Assembly: GCA_947624295.1 (NCBI GenBank)
Contig: CANQJV010000005.1
Location: 1 to 64,000 of the forward strand
Direction: 5' to 3'
Origin: an uncultured Ruminococcus sp.
GTDB lineage: Bacteria > Bacillota > Clostridia > Oscillospirales > Ruminococcaceae
DNA length: 64,000 nucleotides
In this document: piece after piece, positions 26,418-34,893 of the stretch
Layout: every line of letters begins with the position of its first letter
How positions within the stretch are numbered: the stretch's first letter is position 1
Translations under genes and position numbers: made by a program
The notes under the pieces: model-generated
Told to the model about the DNA's origin: nothing
The model's input: the letters and a program-made list of their open reading frames with translations, nothing else
Databases searched by the model: none

Positions 26418-27188
26418 TCAATTGCCTGACGAAGTGCGTTGGCGGAGGACTTCGTACATAAATATACCGCCTGCAACAGAGGCATTCAGTGAATTTATCT
26501 TCCCCAGCATAGGCAATTTCACCATAAAATCACATTTTTTTTGTATAAGATGACTGATTCCGAAACCCTCCGAGCCTATGACAATCGCACAACTTCCCGT
26601 GAAATCGGTCTTTGTGTAGTCGTTTCCTGTAGCGTCAGTCCCGTAAATCCACACGCCATTATCTTTGAGTTTATCAATAGCTGCCGAGAGATTCGAGACT
26701 CTTGCGACGGGAACATAACTTGCCGCACCTGCCGACGTTTTGAAAACAGTCGCATTAAGCCCTGCACTACGTCTTTTCGGGATAATCACGCCGTCCGCCC
26801 CTGAAGTTTCAGCTGTACGGATAATAGCTCCCAGATTATGCGGGTCCTCAATTTCGTCACATATGATTATAAAAGGCTTTGTGCCTTTTTTTGCGGATAT
26901 ATCGAGGATTTCCTCTATGCTGACGTATTGACCGCACGCACCCACGGCAACAACTCCCTGATGTGAAACATTCCCCGATAATTTGGACAGTTTACCGTCC
27001 TGAACGTCTTTCACAGGGATACCGTTTTCCCTTGCGAGTTTTCTGATGAGGTTAAGGCTACCGCCCTCACCGCTGATGTAAATTGTATCAAGATTTGCAT
27101 TTGACTTCAGAGCCTCGATAACCGGATTTCTGCCGAATATGACGTTGTTATCAGAATCGTTTTTTGTAAAATCATTTTCATTTTTCAT
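26418..27188 (-). CDS. rlmB: 23S rRNA (guanosine 2251-2'-O)-methyltransferase RlmB
   Basis: SpoU-family knotted methyltransferase. The N-terminal substrate-binding domain begins VIFGRNPVIEALKS. The catalytic domain carries the three SpoU motifs: DPHNLGAIIRTAETSGADGV, VIGSEGFGIS and LPMLGKINSLNASVA. 256 residues, normal length. It methylates G2251 in the peptidyl-transferase P-loop of 23S rRNA. The ATG at 27188 has GGAG about 13 bases upstream. First gene of a three-gene operon with the pseudo-ATPase and LCP genes. Confidence 0.95.
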   Translation of the reverse strand: MKNENDFTKNDSDNNVIFGRNPVIEALKSNANLDTIYISGEGGSLNLIRKLARENGIPVKDVQDGKLSKLSGNVSHQGVVAVGACGQYVSIEEILDISAKKGTKPFIIICDEIEDPHNLGAIIRTAETSGADGVIIPKRRSAGLNATVFKTSAGAASYVPVARVSNLSAAIDKLKDNGVWIYGTDATGNDYTKTDFTGSCAIVIGSEGFGISHLIQKKCDFMVKLPMLGKINSLNASVAGGIFMYEVLRQRTSSGN

Positions 27189-27227
27189 TTTGTCACTGAA
27201 TCTCCTTATGTATATACTTATATTGAT

Positions 27228-27256
27228 AGTATAACACGTTTTTCAGGGATTGTCAA
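27228..27256 (-). promoter_or_regulatory. Promoter of the rlmB operon
   Basis: On the minus strand TTGACA, 17 bases ending GTGT, TATACT. Confidence 0.75.
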
Positions 27257-27286
27257 TATAAATACGCTCTATGAAACAGAAACAGC

Positions 27287-27318
27287 AAAAAAATTGCGCA
27301 GCTTTTTACGGCTGCGCA
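27287..27318 (-). terminator. Terminator of the dockerin-repeat gene
   Basis: TGCGCAGC and GCTGCGCA form an 8-bp stem; on the minus strand the stem is followed by ATTTTTTT. Confidence 0.8.
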
Positions 27319-27343
27319 TAGATTTATTGTTAGAATAAAAAAC

Positions 27344-28048
27344 TTACTCAGAAACTGCTATTTCAGAATATGCTGAAAGAATTTCAGATGCATCAGATGA
27401 GTTTATTTCTCCGTCACCGTTCACATCTCCGAGAGTTGACATAGCCTGTTCAGAACAGAAATCGCCGCTTTGTCCTGTTGATTTTTGTGCATAGTATGCA
27501 AGAACATATGAAGCGTCAACAGCGTCTAAGTGATTATCAGCGTTGACATCGCCGACAGCAAATTCCTGAAAATATACGTGGAGGAGGCACGCCGCATCAT
27601 CTGAAAGTATACGTCCGTCACCGTTTATATCGCCGTAATTCTGAACATTTTCAAGCATTTCGCTGCTGAGGGGAATAACACGGAAAGATGTATCACCGTA
27701 AGTCAATATTTCAGCGGAATCATCTACAAAAGGTGCATAGTAGGCATTATCAGCAAGGACATTGAATGAACTGTTATCCCAGTTAATATCATCAACTGTC
27801 GGGTATGTGCTTAAATCCGCATAATATTCGCACACAAGGGCTGCATCAATGGGATTGAAAGTGCCGTTCCCGTCAAAATCAACAAAATATCTGCCGTCTT
27901 TTATGCCGTCTGAAAGTTCGTTACAAAATTCATCCTCTGTTGCGAAATCAGACATACTGATTTTTTCGTACTCTTCAGCCGATGATGTGAATGACACAGC
28001 CGACAAAGCAACGCTTACAAAAGTTAATAAAGATAACATTTTTTTCAT
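27344..28048 (-). CDS. Secreted protein composed mostly of dockerin segments, 234 aa
   Basis: Signal peptide 1-25 (ending TSSA). Four EF-hand-like dockerin segments follow: DFDGNGTFNPIDAAL, GDINGDGRILSDDAA, GDVNADNHLDAVDAS and GDVNGDGEINSSDAS, each with the Asp/Asn calcium-loop pattern and a following helix. A short segment without recognised similarity separates the first from the other three. No catalytic domain is visible. This could be two dockerin modules, giving an adaptor that bridges cohesins, or one dockerin plus a related X-like domain. The function is inferred from composition only. Confidence 0.75.
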   Translation of the reverse strand: MKKMLSLLTFVSVALSAVSFTSSAEEYEKISMSDFATEDEFCNELSDGIKDGRYFVDFDGNGTFNPIDAALVCEYYADLSTYPTVDDINWDNSSFNVLADNAYYAPFVDDSAEILTYGDTSFRVIPLSSEMLENVQNYGDINGDGRILSDDAACLLHVYFQEFAVGDVNADNHLDAVDASYVLAYYAQKSTGQSGDFCSEQAMSTLGDVNGDGEINSSDASEILSAYSEIAVSE

Positions 28049-28106
28049 AAAAAAAGACCCCTTTCATTATAAATACAAGCATAAAATCATCTTCTGCTTT
28101 TTAATA

Positions 28107-28135
28107 ATTATATCACAATTTTTTCAATATGTCAA
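28107..28135 (-). promoter_or_regulatory. Promoter of the dockerin-repeat gene
   Basis: On the minus strand TTGACA, 17-base spacer, TATAAT. Confidence 0.75.
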
Positions 28136-28261
28136 GTCTTTTTTTGAAATATATTACTAAAATTTGCTGATATATCAAGTAATTTTTGTATATAATTTAT
28201 AATGCCCTTTATTTTTGAAATATCAGTTATAAAATTAAAAAAATATTTTTGAAAATAATAC

Positions 28262-28290
28262 TTTACATTTCCGGAAAGATATGTTATAAT
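28262..28290 (+). promoter_or_regulatory. Promoter of the carboxypeptidase lipoprotein gene
   Basis: TTTACA, 17 bases ending TATGT, TATAAT with an extended -10. Confidence 0.7.
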
Positions 28291-28349
28291 AACCTTACAG
28301 ACATATCAAAAATCATTTTTGCCTGAAAATTTATGGAGATGATTAAAAA

Positions 28350-29636
28350 ATGAACAGAAAAACAACAAAACTCTTAGCATTTATTACTGCCATTATGTGC
28401 ATAACAGGTCTCGTGTCCTGCGGAAAAGATGTCCCCCAATCTGAAAATTCAGGCTCTCCTAACGAACTGAATATCAGCGAGGGTACTACTGACGGCGGTG
28501 AAGATGTCGCTGACGAATCGCAGACAACTGACGAAACAAACGATTCCGCCGAGACTACTACCGCTGTTTCAACGGGTACAGGCGAAACAGGTACTGATAC
28601 GGGAACAACCACTGCCAACAACGGTTTTTCAGCTGTCACAAGAGACCCGTCTGAAATTCCTGCAACAAAAGCACCGTCCGCAACAAAAGTTCCGGCAGGT
28701 ACTAAAGCTCCTGTAGTTATACCGGCAACTCCCTCACCAAACGGTCAGGCTACTAAAATCACGGGTAATGCTCCGACTGTCACGACTTCTCCGCAAGGTG
28801 TACCTACTACTCCCGTAACTCCGTCAGGCACTGTCAGCGGTATCACTCTCAGCTACTATTCTGCTGAAGTACTTGTCGGTCAGACGAAACAATACCCCGT
28901 TGTTCAGGAAGTTATCCCCGAAATCTGGACGAGTTCCAACGAAAATGTCGCTACTGTTGACATCTACGGCAATATTACAGGCGTTGGTGAGGGCGAATGC
29001 GTTATCAGAGTAGTTTCAGCTAACGACAGCAGTCTCGGTGCGGAAGTCAAAGTCACTGTCAAGAAACCGTCCTCCAACGGCATAGAGCAGATTGACGGCA
29101 TAACATATGTAGACGGTATACTTATCGCTAACAAAACTTACGGTTTACCGCAGTCATATAACCCCGGCGGACTTACTAACGACACATATTCGGCTTTCCA
29201 GCAGCTTGCTACTGACGCATCATATGAGGGGCTTAATATATATCTCTCATCGGGATTCCGTTCCTACGAAACTCAAAACCAGATTTACAACGATTATGTA
29301 TGGACTTACGGTCAGGAAACTGCTGACTCATTTTCAGCACGTCCGGGATTTTCCGAACACCAGACGGGTCTTGCAATCGATGTAAATACTATAGATGACA
29401 CATTTGCAGGTACTCCCGAGGCTGAATGGCTCGCTGAACACTGCTATGAATACGGCTTTATTATCCGTTACCCGCAAGGCAAGGAAAGTATCACAGGCTA
29501 CAAATACGAACCGTGGCATATAAGATACGTCGGCAAAGATGTCGCCCAAACTCTGCATGACGCTGCTGTTGCGTGCGGTGATTCTACTCTCACGCTTGAG
29601 GAATATCTCGACATAACTTCCTACTATCAGGAATAA
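28350..29636 (+). CDS. VanY-type D-Ala-D-Ala carboxypeptidase lipoprotein with Big_2 domain, 428 aa
   Basis: Lipobox LVSC with Cys24 as the lipidated residue. A Thr/Pro-rich linker to about residue 160 is followed by a bacterial Ig-like group 2 domain (ITLSYYSAEVLVGQTKQYP, VATVDIYGNITGVGEGECVI). The M15B peptidase domain then has SGFRSYETQNQIYND, FSEHQTGLAIDVN (zinc His and Asp) and EPWHIRYVG (zinc His). It trims the terminal D-Ala of peptidoglycan stem peptides at the outer face of the membrane. Stands alone, with its own promoter and terminator. Confidence 0.92.
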   Translation: MNRKTTKLLAFITAIMCITGLVSCGKDVPQSENSGSPNELNISEGTTDGGEDVADESQTTDETNDSAETTTAVSTGTGETGTDTGTTTANNGFSAVTRDPSEIPATKAPSATKVPAGTKAPVVIPATPSPNGQATKITGNAPTVTTSPQGVPTTPVTPSGTVSGITLSYYSAEVLVGQTKQYPVVQEVIPEIWTSSNENVATVDIYGNITGVGEGECVIRVVSANDSSLGAEVKVTVKKPSSNGIEQIDGITYVDGILIANKTYGLPQSYNPGGLTNDTYSAFQQLATDASYEGLNIYLSSGFRSYETQNQIYNDYVWTYGQETADSFSARPGFSEHQTGLAIDVNTIDDTFAGTPEAEWLAEHCYEYGFIIRYPQGKESITGYKYEPWHIRYVGKDVAQTLHDAAVACGDSTLTLEEYLDITSYYQE

Positions 29637-29678
29637 GCAGGGCGAATATTTCAGGGTCAGCCTGAATCCGCAAATATA

Positions 29679-29711
29679 AAAGCGAGGATTTTTAATTTTC
29701 CTCGCTTTTTT
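29679..29711 (+). terminator. Terminator after the carboxypeptidase gene
   Basis: AAGCGAGG and CCTCGCTT pair, followed by a run of T. Confidence 0.85.
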
Positions 29712-29721
29712 TGACTTATTT

Positions 29722-29836
29722 AAGCAATGCAAATTCCACGTTGAGTTGTGTAAACAGTACATTTCAGCTGACGTTCAGCAAGAAATTTTAGTGCAAAACA
29801 ACGGAAATTTCAAGCAAATTTTGTGCAGTATTGCTT
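29722..29836. mobile_element. MITE of the AGGCAACACCGCAC family, copy D
   Basis: The right end, reverse complemented, reads AAGCAATACTGCACAAAATT; the left end is AAGCAATGCAAATT. GACGTTCAGCAAGAAATTTT matches copy B. The right end runs into the TAA stop codon of the diguanylate cyclase gene. Confidence 0.65.
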
Positions 29837-31734
29837 TAGTTATTCGAACCTGCACGGGAATTTTTCTTTTTCTTCTTGACTTCGTACATGAGTTCATCGG
29901 CTTGCTTGATTATCCTGTACAGCGTGTCTTCAGTGGTCGCTTTCGTAATGTAACTGCCTATACTTGCGGAAACTTTATAGGGCTTGTTTATAATCTGGTT
30001 TATACTGTCCAGTTTAGCGTTGAATCGCCTTGCAAATGAATCAGCCGAATTATCTGAAGCGTAACTGTCGAAAATTACAAACTCATCTCCGCCGAATCTT
30101 GCACAAATTTCACCCGGACGGCAACAATCTTTTATTACTCCAGCCAGTCTCTGTATAGCAAAGTCGCCCTCATCGTGACCGTAGTTATCATTAATGAATT
30201 TCAAGCCGTCCATATCGATGAAAGTAATCATAATTTTGCGGTTACTGCGCACACAATCCCTGAACATTTCGTCAGCAAATTTAATAAATCCGTTTCTGTT
30301 GTAAATATCGCACAACGGGTCAATGACATAAATCTTGTTGAGTTCGTCCATAGCCTTGTTGATATGTGCAAGTTTCCTGATATTCTCGATAGAATGGCTC
30401 ACGTTCATCGAAAAAGTATGGCAGAGCAGGCTCTCTATCGGGAAATCGCTGTTAGTGATGATGTAGTAGCCGAGTACCTTGTTCCTGAAATGCAACGGCA
30501 GATAGTAGTTGATATTACCGCCGTTTTCAGTGGGAACGGGTTCCATTTCCAGCCCTTTGAAATATTCCACGGATTGGGTTTTGGTTCTCGTCCACACGAG
30601 CGGAGCTGTCATACTCTCGAATGCGTCCACGTCAAGCAGACCATTCTCGTAATTATAGCTGTCCTGCCAGTTACTCGTCAGGCAGAGCGCAAATCTCTCG
30701 CAGTCAAGTTCAGAAATAAACTCTTTTATAACACGCAGATTCTCGTCAGCCGTTTCAGTTTCGGCAAGACGTGCGGCGAGTATGTTGAGTTTATGTATAT
30801 TGCTGTTGGTTTTCTCGATTTTATTGTATGTGACTTTCCTGTATTCGCTGTAATTATCGGGAGTCTGCAGTTCACAGCCGCAGCTTTCCGTGAATACGCA
30901 GGAGGCTTCGAGTTCCTCTATAACAGGCTTTTTGCCGTCAATCAGGTCAAGGAGAACACTGCACGCATAGTTACCCATTTGTTTCAGAGGGCGTTTTACG
31001 GTAGTGAGGGACGGGCAGAAATTCCTTGCGCTGTAGGTGTAGTCGAATCCCGTCACTATAACGTCAAGCGGTACGCAGAATCCGTATTTTTCGAGAGTGC
31101 TGACCGCTGTCAGTGCCATAGCGTCGTTAGCGCAGATGAAAGCGTCAGGCATAGATTGACCTGATTCGATATATTCCTCGATAGCCTCTTTGCCGTCGAA
31201 TGAGCGAAATTCCCCGTAATATATGCGGTTTTCGTTCACGGGCAAGTTATTTTCAGCCATAACGTCACGGAAAGCCTGAAGTCTTGCGACAGCTTCGGGG
31301 TTATTCATAGGACCTGAGATATAGTTGAGCGTTTTTGCGCCGTGTTTCTGAATCACGTGGCGGACAATTTCCTTCATAGCGTTGGTGTTGTTAATGCTGA
31401 TATTATAAAACTCCTCGAAGTCATTGCAGTCGAAAACAACAGAGGGAATGCCTGATTGCTTGATTCTGCTGATAATTCGGGATTTCATATCGTTATCATT
31501 GATAGTATTCGTCATAAGGATTGCGCCGTCGAACTTATCAAGGTTAGCGAGGTTATAAATGCTGTATTCGCCTATATCGTAGAGTTTACTGTCAATCATA
31601 CCTCCGAAAGCGGCAAAATATGATATATTTATATTATTTTTTCTTGCAAAATCATTTATACCGGATATAATATTATTCTGATATTCCTCGTCAAGACCGG
31701 CAACAAATACAGCGATATTAACTATTTCATTCAT
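29836..31734 (-). CDS. Diguanylate cyclase with LacI-type sugar-binding sensor domain, 632 aa
   Basis: Residues 1-290 resemble the ligand-binding half of LacI/GalR regulators (SGINDFARKNNINISYF, YISGPMNNPEA, FICANDAMALTAVSTLEKYG, VIVTGFDYT) but lack the DNA-binding helix-turn-helix. A linker region (about 300-460) is followed by a GGDEF domain with an intact ARFGGDEFVIF signature and RPGE at the position of the RxxD inhibitory site. It should make cyclic di-GMP in response to a small ligand in the cytoplasm; no signal peptide or membrane helix is seen. The ATG at 31734 was preferred because AGGAGA lies just upstream. Confidence 0.88.
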   Translation of the reverse strand: MNEIVNIAVFVAGLDEEYQNNIISGINDFARKNNINISYFAAFGGMIDSKLYDIGEYSIYNLANLDKFDGAILMTNTINDNDMKSRIISRIKQSGIPSVVFDCNDFEEFYNISINNTNAMKEIVRHVIQKHGAKTLNYISGPMNNPEAVARLQAFRDVMAENNLPVNENRIYYGEFRSFDGKEAIEEYIESGQSMPDAFICANDAMALTAVSTLEKYGFCVPLDVIVTGFDYTYSARNFCPSLTTVKRPLKQMGNYACSVLLDLIDGKKPVIEELEASCVFTESCGCELQTPDNYSEYRKVTYNKIEKTNSNIHKLNILAARLAETETADENLRVIKEFISELDCERFALCLTSNWQDSYNYENGLLDVDAFESMTAPLVWTRTKTQSVEYFKGLEMEPVPTENGGNINYYLPLHFRNKVLGYYIITNSDFPIESLLCHTFSMNVSHSIENIRKLAHINKAMDELNKIYVIDPLCDIYNRNGFIKFADEMFRDCVRSNRKIMITFIDMDGLKFINDNYGHDEGDFAIQRLAGVIKDCCRPGEICARFGGDEFVIFDSYASDNSADSFARRFNAKLDSINQIINKPYKVSASIGSYITKATTEDTLYRIIKQADELMYEVKKKKKNSRAGSNN

Positions 31735-31788
31735 TATTGATTCTCCTAACAAAATAAGTATAGGCATATATGATTTTTATATACCCGA

Positions 31789-31813
31789 TATATATATATA
31801 TATATATATATAT
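31789..31813. repeat. (TA)n microsatellite upstream of the diguanylate cyclase gene
   Basis: About 12 TA units in the promoter region of the cyclase gene, about 55 bases before its start codon. Confidence 0.8.
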
Positions 31814-31951
31814 CACTACTGTTAATTATATCATGATTTCAGGGAAATTTCAAGAGATTATATATTAAAAGTGCGTGTTCTGCTGAAAAATCGTCATATT
31901 ATACAGAATTTTTGCATAGTTTTTGTGAAGATTTACCAAAGTGAGGGAATA

Positions 31952-32146
31952 ATTATATATCAACTTGCTTTTTAGGCGTATCGGCGTATATTTGCCTGTA
32001 TTACGTGAGTTAGGGTGTACGGGGTATACGTCTGATACGCCATAGGATACGCCATACGCCATAGGATACGCCTTGTGATACGCCTTATTTAACGAAATAT
32101 AGGGAAGTATACGCCGATACGCCATTTTTTGAAGTTGTGTTATAAA
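31952..32146. repeat. Mosaic intergenic repeat, locus R1 (large imperfect inverted repeat)
   Basis: The left arm runs TATCAACTTGC..AGGCGTATCGGCGTAT. The right arm reverse complemented runs ACAACTTC..TGGCGTATCGGCGTAT and onward. The centre holds several GATACGCC units. The whole could fold into a long hairpin. A partial GGGCAGGAAAAAATAAAA module follows at about 32191. The listed ORF across it is not a gene. Confidence 0.75.
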
Positions 32147-32285
32147 CACGCTCTCCGCCGTTTTCTAAATTTTTAGAAAACGAAATTGCAGGGCAGGAAA
32201 AAATAAAAATATAGTTACTAAATTTACATAATCCGCATGATTATCTACTTATCTGAAAAAAATTACAGTGCGAAACTGAAAACTA

Positions 32286-32314
32286 TTGCAAAAATTAGAA
32301 TTTTATGGTAAAAT
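32286..32314 (+). promoter_or_regulatory. Promoter of the acyl-CoA ligase gene
   Basis: TTGCAA, 17 bases ending TATGG, TAAAAT. Confidence 0.65.
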
Positions 32315-32359
32315 ATATATATTGAAAAATATCGAAAATTATTGAAAGGACTTTGCAAA

Positions 32360-33994
32360 ATGCCCATTACTGAATTACTTGAAAGAAACGCTATGCTCTA
32401 CGGAAATGACATCGCTCTTGTTGAGGTCAACCCCGAAATCACTGAAACAAGACGTGTTACGTGGCGTGAATACGAACTCATTGAACCTAACCCCGAATGC
32501 TGTTACAGGCGTGAAATTACGTGGAAAGTTTTCGACGAAAAAGCTAACAGATTCGCTAATATGCTCATCGGCAGAGGTGTCAAGAAAGGCGATAAAGTCG
32601 GTATTCTCCTGATGAACTGCCTTGAATGGTTACCGATTTATTTCGGCATACTCAAAACTGGTGCTTTGGCTGTACCGCTGAATTTCCGGTATACTGCTGA
32701 CGAAATAAAGTACTGCCTTGAACTCGCTGAAGTCGATGTGCTTATGTTCGGTCCTGAATTTATCGGGCGTATCGAGGAAATCGCTGACGAAATCAGCAAA
32801 AACAGACTTTTATTCTATGTCGGGGAAGGCTGTCCTACTTTTGCGGAACACTACGACAGCCATACTTCTAACTGTTCGGGCGGTAAACCTGACGTGACAA
32901 TAACTGATGATGACGACGCAGCTATATATTTCTCATCAGGTACTACCGGTTTCCCGAAAGCTATTCTCCACAAGCACCGCAGTCTTGTTCACTCCGCTAA
33001 AGTCGAGCAGAATCACCACCAGCAAACAAGAGATGATGTATTTTTATGTATACCTCCGCTGTACCATACCGGCGCAAAAATGCACTGGTTCGGCAGTCTG
33101 CAATCAGGCAGCAAAGCTGTTCTCCTGAAGGGTGTCAAGCCGAAATCTATCATCGAAACTGTATCAAGCGAAAAATGTACTATAGTATGGTTGCTTGTGC
33201 CGTGGGCGCAGGATATACTTGACGCTATTGACAACGGTTCTATAAACCTTGCTGACTATGAACTCTCACAATGGAGGCTTATGCACATAGGCGCACAACC
33301 TGTACCGCCGTCACTTATTTCCCGTTGGAAAGAGCATTTCCCTCACCATAAATATGATACTAATTACGGCTTGAGTGAATCTATAGGACCCGGCTGTGTG
33401 CATTTGGGCATGGAGAATATCCGCAAAGTCGGTGCTATCGGTAAAGCAGGCTACGGTTGGGAAGTCAAGATTGCTGACGAGAACGGCGAAACGGTCAAGC
33501 GTGGGGAAGTCGGGGAACTCTGCGTGAAAGGTCCGGGTGTGATGACTTGCTATTACCGTGACGAAAAAGCTACTGCCGAAACGCTCAAGGACGGCTGGCT
33601 GCTCACGGGAGATATGGCGCAGGAAGATGAGGACGGCTTTATTTACCTCGTTGACCGCAAAAAAGATGTCATTATAAGCGGCGGTGAGAACTTATATCCC
33701 GTACAGATTGAGGATTTCCTGCGTTCGCACCCTGCCGTGAAAGATGTAGCTGTTATAGGCTTACCCGACAAGCGACTCGGCGAAATTGCGGCGGCTATCA
33801 TAGCAATTAAAGACGGTATGAACTGCACTGAGGACGAAATCAACGCATTCTGCCAGAAAATGCCCCGTTACAAGCGTCCGCACAAGATTATATTTGCTGA
33901 CGTTCCCCGAAACCCTACAGGCAAAATAGAAAAGCCTAAACTCCGTGAGATTTACTGCGGTGAAAGCCTTGTTGCAAGGCAGATAAAGAATTGA
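32360..33994 (+). CDS. AMP-dependent acyl-CoA synthetase/ligase, 544 aa
   Basis: ANL superfamily enzyme that activates a carboxylic acid as acyl-adenylate and usually transfers it to CoA. Core motifs are YFSSGTTGFPKAILHKH (ATP loop), YGLSESIGPG, GWLLTGDMAQEDEDGF, DRKKDVIISGGENLYP (hinge) and NPTGKIEKPKL (catalytic Lys). An extra segment near residues 25-55 (NPEITETRRVTWREYE then NPECCYRREITWKVFDE) looks like a partial duplication of the N-terminal TWxEFDE motif. The ATG at 32360 follows AAAGGA; the earlier TTG lies on the RBS itself. It is followed at once by a thioesterase gene, so the pair may balance an acyl-CoA pool. Substrate unknown. Confidence 0.88.
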   Translation: MPITELLERNAMLYGNDIALVEVNPEITETRRVTWREYELIEPNPECCYRREITWKVFDEKANRFANMLIGRGVKKGDKVGILLMNCLEWLPIYFGILKTGALAVPLNFRYTADEIKYCLELAEVDVLMFGPEFIGRIEEIADEISKNRLLFYVGEGCPTFAEHYDSHTSNCSGGKPDVTITDDDDAAIYFSSGTTGFPKAILHKHRSLVHSAKVEQNHHQQTRDDVFLCIPPLYHTGAKMHWFGSLQSGSKAVLLKGVKPKSIIETVSSEKCTIVWLLVPWAQDILDAIDNGSINLADYELSQWRLMHIGAQPVPPSLISRWKEHFPHHKYDTNYGLSESIGPGCVHLGMENIRKVGAIGKAGYGWEVKIADENGETVKRGEVGELCVKGPGVMTCYYRDEKATAETLKDGWLLTGDMAQEDEDGFIYLVDRKKDVIISGGENLYPVQIEDFLRSHPAVKDVAVIGLPDKRLGEIAAAIIAIKDGMNCTEDEINAFCQKMPRYKRPHKIIFADVPRNPTGKIEKPKLREIYCGESLVARQIKN

Positions 33995-34012
33995 GTGGCA
34001 GGAGGTGATATA

Positions 34013-34432
34013 ATGGAAAATTACGAGGAAACTCTCGCTAAAGTGCGTGAGATGTTCAAAAATGATAAATTCGCCACGGAAAACGGCATAGTAATCGATG
34101 AAATCGGTGAAGATTACGCTGTATGCAGTGTGAAACTCACTGACAAGCACCGTAACGCTATGGGCGGAGTTATGGGCGGAGTGCATTGCACATTGGCGGA
34201 CTTTGCCTTTGCGGTTGCGTCTAACTGGCAACATATGGACACGGTAGCCCTCAGCACTGATATTGCTTTTATGAGTGCGGTGAAAGGCGATACCCTGATA
34301 GCTGTTGCTAAACTCGCAAAAGACGGATATACAGTGAACTGCTATCATATCACAATAACAGATAATCTCGGCACTGCTGTTGCCTTTGCCAAAACAGTAG
34401 GCTATCATAATAAAAGAAAATCAGGTAAATAG
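34013..34432 (+). CDS. PaaI-family hotdog thioesterase, 139 aa
   Basis: Single hotdog fold. HRNAMGGVMGGVHCTLADFAF is the conserved segment around the thioester-binding loop and catalytic acidic residue, and TDIAFMSAVKGDTL is the central strand region. It probably hydrolyses acyl-CoA, perhaps that made by the upstream ligase 18 bases away. GGAGGTGATATA lies just before the ATG at 34013. Confidence 0.88.
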   Translation: MENYEETLAKVREMFKNDKFATENGIVIDEIGEDYAVCSVKLTDKHRNAMGGVMGGVHCTLADFAFAVASNWQHMDTVALSTDIAFMSAVKGDTLIAVAKLAKDGYTVNCYHITITDNLGTAVAFAKTVGYHNKRKSGK

Positions 34433-34447
34433 TCCTGTAAATACAAG

Positions 34448-34474
34448 AAATCCCCTGATATAAGGGGATTTTCT
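34448..34474 (+). terminator. Terminator after the thioesterase, joined to a repeat module
   Basis: AAATCCCCT and AGGGGATTT pair around a short loop, then TTCTTTTT. It runs straight into the CAGTAAAGTTTTATTTTTTT module, as at 52450-52515 in the other orientation. Confidence 0.85.
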
Positions 34475-34893
34475 TTTTCAGTAAAGTTTTATTTTTTTCC
34501 TGCTCCGCATATTATATATCAACTTAAAATTCAGGCGTGTACCCGTGTAAACCTCTATAATACGTCAATTAGGGTGTGTGCAGTGGTGTGTACTGAACGT
34601 GTGGCGTGTATTTATATATCAAGTGCAAAAAATGGCGTATCGGCGTATCCTCGGCTATAATACGTCAAAAACGGCGTATCCTATGGCGTAGCGGAGAGCC
34701 TCCGCTGGCAATTTCGCACTATAGTCTGATTAGTGAAATAGATACTCATGCGGATTGTGAAATTTCAGAACGTAAATAAATAGCAACTCAAGAAAATGGC
34801 GTATCGGCGTATCTTTCCCTATATTTCGTCAAATAAGGCGTATCCTATGGCGTATCCCCTGCAAAATGGCGTATCAAGTGGCGTATGGCGTAT
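34475..34893. repeat. Mosaic intergenic repeat, locus R2
   Basis: Three units, each beginning ATATCAACTT, ATATCAAGTG or ATAGCAACTC and continuing with GGCGT.. and TATAATACGTCAA-type sequence, start near 34516, 34615 and 34780. Units two and three have the standard GGCGTATCGGCGTAT. A further module (GCGGAGAGCCTCCGC hairpin, then CGCACTATAGTCTG and GATACTCATGCGGATTGTG) sits between units two and three. The last unit ends exactly at the stop codon of the following dockerin gene. Confidence 0.75.

Noticed and set aside
30175-31164. 329-aa plus-strand ORF
   Set aside because: Shadow of the diguanylate cyclase gene in the opposite strand; no start context or recognisable protein.
31865-32149. ORF of 94 aa on the minus strand with MAYRRILPY-type sequence
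   Set aside because: It is a translation of the GGCGTATCGGCGTAT repeat; no RBS, and similar frames appear wherever the repeat occurs (52164-52361, 55137-55496).
32360-33994. N-terminal partial duplication in the acyl-CoA ligase as a novel feature
   Set aside because: I recall the same NPE..TWREF insertion in related clostridial ligases, so it is probably a subfamily trait.
34502-34893. CRISPR array or diversity-generating retroelement template repeat
   Set aside because: Units are not evenly spaced, are partly inverted, and no cas or reverse transcriptase gene is nearby.
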